Of a stretch of DNA of 64,000 nt, positions 23,047 through 30,247 are shown in pieces. The translations under genes and the position numbers were made by a program. How positions within the stretch are numbered: position 1 is the first letter of the stretch; each line of letters starts with the position of its first letter. Origin of the DNA: Treponema sp. UBA3862 (GTDB lineage: Bacteria > Spirochaetota > Spirochaetia > Treponematales > Treponemataceae); the NCBI GenBank assembly GCA_002392405.1, contig DGGY01000024.1, positions 1-64,000 on the forward strand, in the 5' to 3' direction. The notes under the pieces are model-generated. The model was not told the origin of the DNA. It did not search any database and worked only from the letters and a program-made list of their open reading frames with translations.

Positions 23047-25176
23047 TTATCTGGAAAGTGATTTGCGTTCTGCTTCCAGTTCTGCAAGTTTTTCCATAAG
23101 TTTTTTCTCTTTTTCTGCCTTACACTTTGGACATTCGAAATGTTCGCCTGCAATGTATCCGTGTACAGGACAGATTGAATAAGTCGGGCTGATTGTAAAA
23201 TAAGGAATCCTGTAATTTGTGAATACCTTTTTTACAAGGTCGCGGCATGCCCTCCAGTCTTTTATCTGTTCCCCGAGGAACATGTGGAATACAGTACCGC
23301 CTGTATATTTTGTCTGAAGGCTTTCCTGGTGGTCGAGCGCTTCAAAAATATCTGAAGTATAATCAACTGGAAGCTGTGAACTGTTTGTGTAATAAGGTTC
23401 ATCTTTTCCGCTTGTGATTATGCCCGGATAATTTGTTTTGTCGTGGCGTGCAAGACGGTATGAAGTACTTTCTGCAGGGGTTGCTTCGAGGTTGAACAGT
23501 TCGCCTGTTTTTTCCTGATAGTCCTGCATCTTTGCCCTCATGTGGTCGAGTATTTCGCCGGCAAATTTGTAGCCTTTTGGATCTGTAATATCAACACCAA
23601 GGAAGTTTAAGCAGCATTCATTCATACCGCAGAGACCGATTGTGTTGAAGTGGTTGTCGAGTGTTTTAAGGTATCTTTTTGTATAAGGGAAAAGACCGTT
23701 ATCAAGGAGTTTCTGGATAACCTTGCGCTTGATGCAGAGACTGTCTTTTGCAAGATCCATGAGGTAGTCAAGGCGTGCGTAGAATTCTTCTTCTGTTTTT
23801 GCAAGATATGCAATCTGAGGAAGGTTGATTGTTACAACACCTAAAGAACCTGTAAATTCATCAGAACCGAAAAGTCCGCCGCCGCGTTTACGGAGTTCAC
23901 GCTTGTCGAGGCGGAGACGGCAGCACATTGACCTTACATCGCCCGGATCCAGGTCAGAGTTGATGAAGTTCTGAAAATAAGGAGTTCCGTATGCGCTTGT
24001 AATTTCGAAGAGCAGTTTTGCGTTATCACTGTCCCAGCTGAAATCTTTTGTAATGTTGTATGTCGGAATAGGGTAGGCAAAACCTCTTCCTACAGCGTCT
24101 CCTTCAAGTAACAGTTCAAGGAAAGCCCTGTTAATCATGTCCATTTCTTTCTGACAGTCGCCGTATTTGAAGTCCTGTTCTTTTCCGCCGACAATTGCAG
24201 GCTTGTTCTTTAAGTCTTCTGGACAAATCCAGTCGAGAGTAATATTTGTAAACGGTGCCTGAGAGCCCCAGCGGCTTGGTGTATTAACGCCGTAAATATA
24301 GCTCTGTATGCACTGTTTTACTCCGTGGTAATCAAGATTGTCTGCCCTTACAAACGGAGCGAGGTAAGTATCGAAAGAAGAAAGAGCCTGAGCGCCTGCC
24401 CATTCGTTCTGCATTATTCCGAGAAAGTTTACAATCTGATTTACAAGAGTTGAAAGGTGTGAGGCAGGTTTTGAGGTGATTTTATCTGTAACTCCGCCGA
24501 GACCTTCTGCAATGAGCTGTCTTAAAGACCAGCCGGCACAGTATCCTGAAAACATTGACAGGTCGTGCAGGTGGAAGGCACAGTTTTTATGTGCTTCTGC
24601 GATTTCTGGTGTGTAGATGTTTTTAAGCCAGTAATTTGCAGTTACAGTTCCTGAGTTATGAAGGATAAGACCGCCGAGCGAGAAGTTTACGTTTGCATTT
24701 TCCTTCACGCGCCAGTCTGACTGTGCAAGATAGCCGTCCATAGTAGCATTAATGTCGAGCATTAAAGATTTTGAATCACGGATGGCTTCGTGTTTTGCAC
24801 GGTAAAGAATATATGCTTTTGCTACTTCAACTTCTTTTGATTCAATGAGGACATTTTCAACAATGTCCTGAATTTCTTCGATAGCAGGAATGGAATGAGC
24901 ACGTCTTCCTGCAAGAAGGATTCTTAATTTTTCTTCAACTCTGTCTGTGAGTTCTTTTGATTTTTCTTCGTCAGGGATTCTTGTTACAGCCTGGATTGCC
25001 TTGCTGATAGCGCCTTCGATTTTTGAGCGGTCGTACTTTTCGATTGAACCGTTACGTTTTACAACCTGTCTGAAGAAACCTTTTGTCTCTTCGGCGTTAT
25101 TTGAGCCGAGAAAATTTCTCCACTGAGGAAAAATCGACTGGTCTTCAGTATTGTCTGATTTTTTAGATTCGCTCAA
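23047..25176 (-). CDS. nrdD: NrdD, class III ribonucleoside-triphosphate reductase catalytic chain lacking the glycyl-radical domain
   Basis: Reduces ribonucleotides to deoxyribonucleotides without oxygen. The 709-residue protein begins with an ATP-cone (about 38-130, VVKRNGSIEKYDRSKIEGAI) for allosteric control, followed by the ten-stranded barrel with FHLHDLSMFSGYCAGWSLRQL, DVRSMCCRLRLD and CGMNECCLNFLG supplying the catalytic cysteines. It ends with a zinc site (CPVHGY and CPKC) and a short charged helix; the usual R-V-x-G-Y motif is absent and lies in the next gene. Start is TTG, overlapping the nrdR stop, with GGAGG 6 bases upstream. Zinc ligands here are Cys, His, Cys, Cys. Confidence 0.92.
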   Translation of the reverse strand: MSESKKSDNTEDQSIFPQWRNFLGSNNAEETKGFFRQVVKRNGSIEKYDRSKIEGAISKAIQAVTRIPDEEKSKELTDRVEEKLRILLAGRRAHSIPAIEEIQDIVENVLIESKEVEVAKAYILYRAKHEAIRDSKSLMLDINATMDGYLAQSDWRVKENANVNFSLGGLILHNSGTVTANYWLKNIYTPEIAEAHKNCAFHLHDLSMFSGYCAGWSLRQLIAEGLGGVTDKITSKPASHLSTLVNQIVNFLGIMQNEWAGAQALSSFDTYLAPFVRADNLDYHGVKQCIQSYIYGVNTPSRWGSQAPFTNITLDWICPEDLKNKPAIVGGKEQDFKYGDCQKEMDMINRAFLELLLEGDAVGRGFAYPIPTYNITKDFSWDSDNAKLLFEITSAYGTPYFQNFINSDLDPGDVRSMCCRLRLDKRELRKRGGGLFGSDEFTGSLGVVTINLPQIAYLAKTEEEFYARLDYLMDLAKDSLCIKRKVIQKLLDNGLFPYTKRYLKTLDNHFNTIGLCGMNECCLNFLGVDITDPKGYKFAGEILDHMRAKMQDYQEKTGELFNLEATPAESTSYRLARHDKTNYPGIITSGKDEPYYTNSSQLPVDYTSDIFEALDHQESLQTKYTGGTVFHMFLGEQIKDWRACRDLVKKVFTNYRIPYFTISPTYSICPVHGYIAGEHFECPKCKAEKEKKLMEKLAELEAERKSLSR

Positions 25177-25673
25177 TTCTGTCCTCCCACCGGATCTTTG
25201 CGTACATTTTTTTTATTTTTTTTGCCAAGACTGTTTACTTCGTTTATAAACTCATCCAGGTTTTCAAAGTGTTTGTATACGGATGCAAAACGAATGTAGG
25301 CAACCTTGTCTGTTTCGTAGAGACGTTCAAGTACAAGTTCGCCGAGTTCTGCGGTTGAAATTTCTCTGTTCGCTTTTCCTGTGATTAAAGCCTTGTCTTC
25401 AATATCATTTACGATATTTTCAATCATGCTGGTAGCAACAGGACGTTTTTCCAGGGCACGTGCAATTCCTTTTTCAAGTTTTGCCCTGTCAAAAGGCTGG
25501 CGGCGTTCATCACGCTTCACTACCATAAATGGCTTTTCAACAATCTGTTCATAACTGGTAAATCTGTAACCGCAGCTGGCACATTCACGGCGTCTTCTGA
25601 TTGATTCACCGTTTGCCATGGTACGTGACTCTATAACCTTGTCGTCAAGGCTTCCGCAGTATGGACAGCGCAT
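25173..25673 (-). CDS. nrdR: NrdR, ATP/dATP-sensing repressor of ribonucleotide reductase genes
   Basis: NrdR binds paired NrdR boxes when loaded with dATP and represses nrd promoters. The 166-residue protein has the zinc ribbon MRCPYC and ECASCGYRFT (Cys3, Cys6, Cys31, Cys34) and an ATP-cone at 46-136 (VVKRDERRQPFDRAKLEKGI). It is first in the operon with nrdD, the glycyl-radical gene and nrdG, and shares four bases with nrdD. Box-like sequences lie in its own promoter, so autoregulation is likely. Confidence 0.95.
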   Translation of the reverse strand: MRCPYCGSLDDKVIESRTMANGESIRRRRECASCGYRFTSYEQIVEKPFMVVKRDERRQPFDRAKLEKGIARALEKRPVATSMIENIVNDIEDKALITGKANREISTAELGELVLERLYETDKVAYIRFASVYKHFENLDEFINEVNSLGKKNKKNVRKDPVGGQN

Positions 25674-25688
25674 AGAAACTTATTATCC

Positions 25689-25750
25689 CCTCTAAAAATA
25701 GTGTTATTTGCTAACTTTTTAATCATAAAACACTAAATCTAGGTTTGCAA
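25689..25750 (-). promoter_or_regulatory. nrdR-nrdD promoter with two NrdR-box-like sites
   Basis: Minus strand TTGCAA (25750-25745), 17-base spacer, TATGAT (25727-25722). One box-like site, ACACTAAATCTAGGTT on the plus strand (25730-25745), fills the spacer. The other, ACACTATTTTTAGAGG on the minus strand (25704-25689), lies downstream of the likely start. Each matches the consensus acaCwAtATaTwGtgt at roughly 11-12 of 16 positions. Centres are 41 bp apart, about four helical turns; the usual spacing is about three. Confidence 0.5.
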
Positions 25751-25800
25751 GTGAATTTATTCAAAAAATTTTGAAAAATTCCGACATAAAATTTCTTAAA

Positions 25801-27504
25801 TTAAATTGAAGTCCATTTTCTCAATTTTTTGTCTTCTGAAACGTTTTTACGGAAAGTATAAAAGTCGCTGAGGATATATAAAACAATGAGAATTATAAAT
25901 AGTCCTGCAAGCCAGCCGCCACAGACTGATGCAACCGTAACAGTCCTCTGGTAAACAGGAATGGCGCAGGCGAGGCTTGCTTCTTCAAAAAGAGGAAGTG
26001 AATCAATTATTTTTCCTGCAGGATTGAGGACTACAGTGTAGCCTGAGTTTGTGCAGCGGGCCATTGTAGTACGGAATTCAATCGAGCGGTAACAGGCAAC
26101 GGCATAATGCTGGTATTCTGCTGAGGCTGTTTTTGACCAGGAATCATTTGTAATGTTCATAAATATTTCACAGCCTGCTTTGTAAAGGCCTTTAAATACA
26201 TGGTTGTAGGCGTCATCAAAACAAATCGGGGCTGAAACCAGAACTACAGGTTTTTCAGGTTTTTTATTAGTATCGAGAGTAATTATCTGGGTTCCGTTCA
26301 GGTCTTTCTCTGTTCCTGAAATCGGGATTTCAAAAACTGTATATTTGTTTCCTGCTGCCCAGCCGTAAGAAAATCCTGCAATTTTTTTAATGAATTTTCT
26401 GACCGGTTCATAATCAACAAACGGAATTGCTTCTGCAAACGGGACAAGATGAAGCTTGACGTAGGCACCTTTAAAAATACCGTTTGTATCAAATAAGAGG
26501 GCGGCGTTTCCGTATTTATGTTTGTCTTCGTTTATGGCAAGAGAGCCACCGATTATGAACGGAACTTTTTTCTGCTTGATGTACTTTACAAGAGGTTTTG
26601 AATCAGGCTTTCTTTCATAATAGATTTTTGCCGCAGGAAAATATTTGTTTAAGACACCTTCACTCCAGACTATAAGATCAGGTTTTAATTCCTGTTCATG
26701 GAATTCTTTTATTCCCTCGTTTGTAAGCCGCTGTGAAGTTTCGATTGCCGTCATTTCATTTGCACGGTAGGTATCAAGGTTCTGCTGTACTAAAACTGTA
26801 TTGAGCCTTTTTACCACAGTTCGAGGTTTTGAATACTGGTATATACCGTAAACTAATGTCAGGCAGAAAAGTGCTGCTGTAAATTCAGCCGTATTAAGGT
26901 AATACCAGCCTTTTCTTTCAAAATTAACTGTCTTAGTCTGTGTTTTTAAGAGAAGTATTCCTTCTGCGGTCAGGGCTGAAAAAAGGGCAAACAGGAAGGA
27001 AACTCCGTACTGCGTTGTAAGGTCTGCAATCTGTATTATAAAAGTCCAGCTTACGGCAGTCATTGAAAGAGTGCCCCACGGGTAGGCTAAAAAGCCGGTG
27101 GATTTGCACCATTCATAGAAAACCCATGCTGCGGCAAACCAGAATATTTTTAAGGCTGTGTGTGCAGCTCCTGTGTTTTTTTTGTAAAAGGGATAATAAA
27201 TAACCCAGCCTGCAAACCCCTCAATTGCGGCTGTTCCTAAAAGACTTGCTCCTAAAGTGAAGGCTGCCATTCCCTGGAAGTTTGCAAGCCAGAAACTTGA
27301 AAGAAGGTGTGTAAGTCCTCCGTGCAGGGCACAGATTAAGAAAGACTGTTTAAAGCTTTTTGATCGGGATATTGCTATATAGAGAGGAACCAGGGCAAAA
27401 AGTCCTGTAACCGGGCTTCCTAGAAGAAAGAATTCGTTCGGAATTGCAAGGGCCAGAAGCAGGCTTGAAAAAACAGAATAAAAAACTTGAGAAAAACAAA
27501 ACAT
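25801..27504 (-). CDS. lnt: Lnt, apolipoprotein N-acyltransferase
   Basis: Adds the third acyl chain to lipoproteins at the periplasmic face of the inner membrane. About 567 residues from ATG 27504; the frame also runs to a TTG at 27540, and neither has a clear SD. Six or so membrane segments fill the first 240 residues, then a nitrilase-type domain with the catalytic Glu in IVWSEGVL, Lys in AYVKLHLVPF and Cys in SAPICFDDAY, and a last membrane segment near the C terminus. A short AAT/ATT trinucleotide run (27507-27527) lies over the start region. Divergent from the GHMP kinase, with about 50 bp between. Confidence 0.9.
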   Translation of the reverse strand: MFCFSQVFYSVFSSLLLALAIPNEFFLLGSPVTGLFALVPLYIAISRSKSFKQSFLICALHGGLTHLLSSFWLANFQGMAAFTLGASLLGTAAIEGFAGWVIYYPFYKKNTGAAHTALKIFWFAAAWVFYEWCKSTGFLAYPWGTLSMTAVSWTFIIQIADLTTQYGVSFLFALFSALTAEGILLLKTQTKTVNFERKGWYYLNTAEFTAALFCLTLVYGIYQYSKPRTVVKRLNTVLVQQNLDTYRANEMTAIETSQRLTNEGIKEFHEQELKPDLIVWSEGVLNKYFPAAKIYYERKPDSKPLVKYIKQKKVPFIIGGSLAINEDKHKYGNAALLFDTNGIFKGAYVKLHLVPFAEAIPFVDYEPVRKFIKKIAGFSYGWAAGNKYTVFEIPISGTEKDLNGTQIITLDTNKKPEKPVVLVSAPICFDDAYNHVFKGLYKAGCEIFMNITNDSWSKTASAEYQHYAVACYRSIEFRTTMARCTNSGYTVVLNPAGKIIDSLPLFEEASLACAIPVYQRTVTVASVCGGWLAGLFIILIVLYILSDFYTFRKNVSEDKKLRKWTSI

Positions 27505-27557
27505 TATAATAATATTATTATTATTGAATGTTAAAAGCAACAGGTGGGATTTTTTTT

Positions 27558-28748
27558 ATGGAACAGGTAAATCTTGCCCGCGAAGAACACTTGCGCGAGT
27601 ATGAAGAAAAACCTGCAGTAACTGCAACTGCAAACGGACGATTTCATTTAATCGGCGAACACAGCTGGTTTTCCAAAGATAAGACACTTTCAATGGCTGT
27701 TAATCTGCCTGTCTATGTATGTGTTTCAAAAAGAGACGATGCATCCCTTCGTTTTTATTTTCATCAGCTTGAAGATGAAAAAAAAGCAACACTGACATCA
27801 CTTAAATTCAGAAAAGAAGACAAGTGGGCAAATGCAATCAAAGCAATAGTCTACGGATTTACTTCAGGCGGTTTTGAACTTAAAGGAATGAACTTTACGG
27901 TTTATTCTGATGTTCTTCCTTCTGCCGGATGCGGCATTACAACTGCAATAAAAGTTGCTTCTGCTTATGCGGTAAGAAAACTTTTTAATCTTCCGTGCAC
28001 TGACGCCCAGCTTCTTCAGGTAATTGAAAGGGGAAACAAACTTTTCTTAGGAATTGAAAACTATATGGCTGATAATTTTGCTGCCATCTATTCTCAGGAA
28101 AATAATCTTGTTCTTACAGACTATGCAAAGGCTTCCTGTGAGCTTATTCCTTTTGATTTTGAAGACAAGGTAATTCTTTTGACAGATGCAAAGGTTCCCC
28201 GGGTTGAAATGTGGAATGAAGAAACAATACAGCAGCCTGAAAATGTCCTTCTCCTTGGTGAATTAAAAGACCGTAAGTCAAATGTTTACGGCGGCTGGGT
28301 ATATGAAGATAATCCGACTGAAATCAATGAGGTTCTGTCGGTTGTAACTGAAGATATGAGAAGACGCCTTATGTGCATTATGAAGGAACACGGTTTTGTC
28401 CTTGAAGCTCATAAATCACTTCTTGCAAAAGAATTCGGCGGTTTTGCCCGTGCTGTCAATCACTCACATCAGACCATGAGGGATAATTATGATTTATCCT
28501 GCCCTGAAATTGACTGGATTTTAAAGAGACTTCATGAGATCAATCCTAATCCTGAAGATTCAAGAAATCCTGTTTCCTGCGGAAGAATTACTGGTAAAGG
28601 TTTTGGCAGAATGGCTTACACAATCATGAACCGCTCGGATGAAGAAGCTTTCAGAAAAACTCTTGGTGAATATGAAAGAATTTTCGGTTTTAAGGCTTCC
28701 TGCTGGGAAGTAAAACCTGCAGGCGGAGTAAGAATAATTGAAGGGTAA
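27558..28748 (+). CDS. Galactokinase-like GHMP kinase
   Basis: GHMP kinases phosphorylate sugars or related metabolites. The 396-residue protein resembles galactokinase: ANGRFHLIGEHSWF (about 25-38) stands for the galactokinase signature A-P-G-R-x-N-L-I-G-E-H, and CGRITGKGFGRMAYTI near 345-360 for motif 3. Motif 2, normally G-L-S-S-S-A, reads AGCGITTAIK, a clear departure in the phosphate loop. Sugar specificity is therefore uncertain. ATG 27558 with AGGTGGG upstream is preferred to the TTG-like earlier start. It overlaps surE by 11 bases. Confidence 0.8.
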   Translation: MEQVNLAREEHLREYEEKPAVTATANGRFHLIGEHSWFSKDKTLSMAVNLPVYVCVSKRDDASLRFYFHQLEDEKKATLTSLKFRKEDKWANAIKAIVYGFTSGGFELKGMNFTVYSDVLPSAGCGITTAIKVASAYAVRKLFNLPCTDAQLLQVIERGNKLFLGIENYMADNFAAIYSQENNLVLTDYAKASCELIPFDFEDKVILLTDAKVPRVEMWNEETIQQPENVLLLGELKDRKSNVYGGWVYEDNPTEINEVLSVVTEDMRRRLMCIMKEHGFVLEAHKSLLAKEFGGFARAVNHSHQTMRDNYDLSCPEIDWILKRLHEINPNPEDSRNPVSCGRITGKGFGRMAYTIMNRSDEEAFRKTLGEYERIFGFKASCWEVKPAGGVRIIEG

Positions 28749-29514
28749 AGAACGTCTTAAGCTGCTTCTGACCAATGACGACGGCTTTGATGCTGAAGGA
28801 ATACGTGTCCTTTCAAAGACTCTTGAAGAGAAGGCAGATGTTTATGTTCTTGCACCTGATAGAAACCGTTCGGGAGTTTCTTCTCATATAGTCCTTGCAG
28901 AAAGCCTTTATTTTACCAGACATGCAGAAAACAGATATTCATGTACGGGCTATCCTGCGGACTGCGTAATTTCAGCCCTCCGTTCAAATCTTTTCAGTGA
29001 TGTAAAATTTGATGCAGTGATTGCGGGAATAAACAAAGGCCCTAATATGGGGACTGACTGCATATATTCAGGAACCATTGCCGCTGCACGTCAGGCTGTT
29101 TTATACGGAATTCCCGGAATTGCCTTAAGCCTTACTTCTCCTGAAGGTGAATATGCCCCGTCAGGATATGATTATCAGGGGCTTTCTGATTTTGTAAAAG
29201 ACAATATTGAAAAACTTATTTCTCTTTATGAGAATGACTGTATTATCAGTATAAATGCCATGAGCATAAAAAAATATAAGGGGGTAAGATATACCGCCTT
29301 GTGTTTTCGTGATTATAAAGATAAAATTGTTTTTGAAGTACAGGATAATGATTCACTTAAAAGTTCTTTTTTGAGCGGAAGCCTTACAACGACAGGACCG
29401 CTTGGAAATGAATATGAAGCAGTATCACAGGGATATATAGCCCTTACAAGACTTCATGCAGAGCCTGTTGATTTTAGAGGAGCAGGTTCTCCGGCTGAAG
29501 ATTTTAAAGTCTGA
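28738..29514 (+). CDS. surE: SurE, 5'/3'-nucleotidase
   Basis: Metal-dependent phosphatase for nucleoside monophosphates and short polyphosphates. The 258-residue protein has LLTNDDGFDAEG (Asp14, Asp15), APDRNRSGVSS (Ser45) and IAGINKGPNMGTDCIYSGT (Asn99), the family's metal-site residues. Start is TTG at 28738, inside the end of the kinase gene, with GGAG 9 bases upstream; the overlap implies translational coupling. Followed by a TPR gene 43 bp on. Confidence 0.93.
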   Translation: MKGKERLKLLLTNDDGFDAEGIRVLSKTLEEKADVYVLAPDRNRSGVSSHIVLAESLYFTRHAENRYSCTGYPADCVISALRSNLFSDVKFDAVIAGINKGPNMGTDCIYSGTIAAARQAVLYGIPGIALSLTSPEGEYAPSGYDYQGLSDFVKDNIEKLISLYENDCIISINAMSIKKYKGVRYTALCFRDYKDKIVFEVQDNDSLKSSFLSGSLTTTGPLGNEYEAVSQGYIALTRLHAEPVDFRGAGSPAEDFKV

Positions 29515-29557
29515 CGCTGAACTTTTAAGATAAATCTTTTTGTAAGGGAGGAGCCTC

Positions 29558-30247
29558 GTGGCAGAAAATAAAAAATCATCAGTTCTTTCAGAGGGAATCT
29601 CTCTTTATCAGAAAGGCGACTATACTTCAGCGCTTACTTTTTTCATTTCACTTCCGGATAATTCAGAAACAGACAATATTGAACTGGCATATTACATCGG
29701 GCTCTGCTATGCAAAACTCGACCGTTATGATGATGCACTTTTATATCTTGAACAGGTCGTAACTTCAGAAAAAGAAAATCCCCGTGTCCTTCAGTGCCGC
29801 TATCTGCTTGCAGTAATCTATGCAATGGTCGGTAAAAAGCGTCTTGCAGATTTTGAATTAAACAAGCTCCTTGAAACAGGCTATAAAAAGGCAAGTGTTT
29901 ATTCTTCCTTAGCCTATATTGCATGGGTTCAGGGAGATGCAGAAAAGTGCATGGAATACTACAAAAATGCACTTGATGAAGAACCTGAAAATCCTACTGC
30001 ACTTAACGGAATGGGCTATGTACTTGCCTGTCAGGATAAAGACCTTACAAAGGCACTTTCTTACTGCAAAAAAGCGCTGGATAAACAGCCTGATTCTGCT
30101 GCCTGTCTTGATTCCGTGGGCTGGGTATATCATAAGCTCGGGCTTAAAAGTGATGCAGAAAAATATCTTCTTCAGGCGCATAATTTAAAACCTGAAAACA
30201 AGGAAATCCTTGAACATATGCAGATTTGCCAGGTGGAAGCTCAATAA
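29558..30247 (+). CDS. Cytoplasmic TPR-repeat protein
   Basis: A 229-residue protein made of about six tetratricopeptide repeats, for example YYIGLCYAKLDRYDDALLYLEQ, ALNGMGYVLACQDKDLTKAL and DSVGWVYHKLGLKSDAEKYL. TPR arrays bind other proteins. No signal peptide or membrane segment. Start is GTG 29558 behind GGGAGGAG. The stop codon abuts the next start (30247/30248), so it is co-translated with the secreted TPR/NHL/vWA protein and may act with it. Confidence 0.85.
   Translation: MAENKKSSVLSEGISLYQKGDYTSALTFFISLPDNSETDNIELAYYIGLCYAKLDRYDDALLYLEQVVTSEKENPRVLQCRYLLAVIYAMVGKKRLADFELNKLLETGYKKASVYSSLAYIAWVQGDAEKCMEYYKNALDEEPENPTALNGMGYVLACQDKDLTKALSYCKKALDKQPDSAACLDSVGWVYHKLGLKSDAEKYLLQAHNLKPENKEILEHMQICQVEAQ

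Noticed and set aside
22460..23047. Frameshift or in-frame stop as the cause of the split NrdD
   Set aside because: NrdD ends in a normal stop after a charged helix, there is a 44-bp gap, and the next frame has its own SD, start and an added N-terminal helix.
27505..27527. AAT/ATT trinucleotide run as a phase-variation tract of lnt
   Set aside because: Only a few imperfect units, and changes of three bases would not alter the frame.
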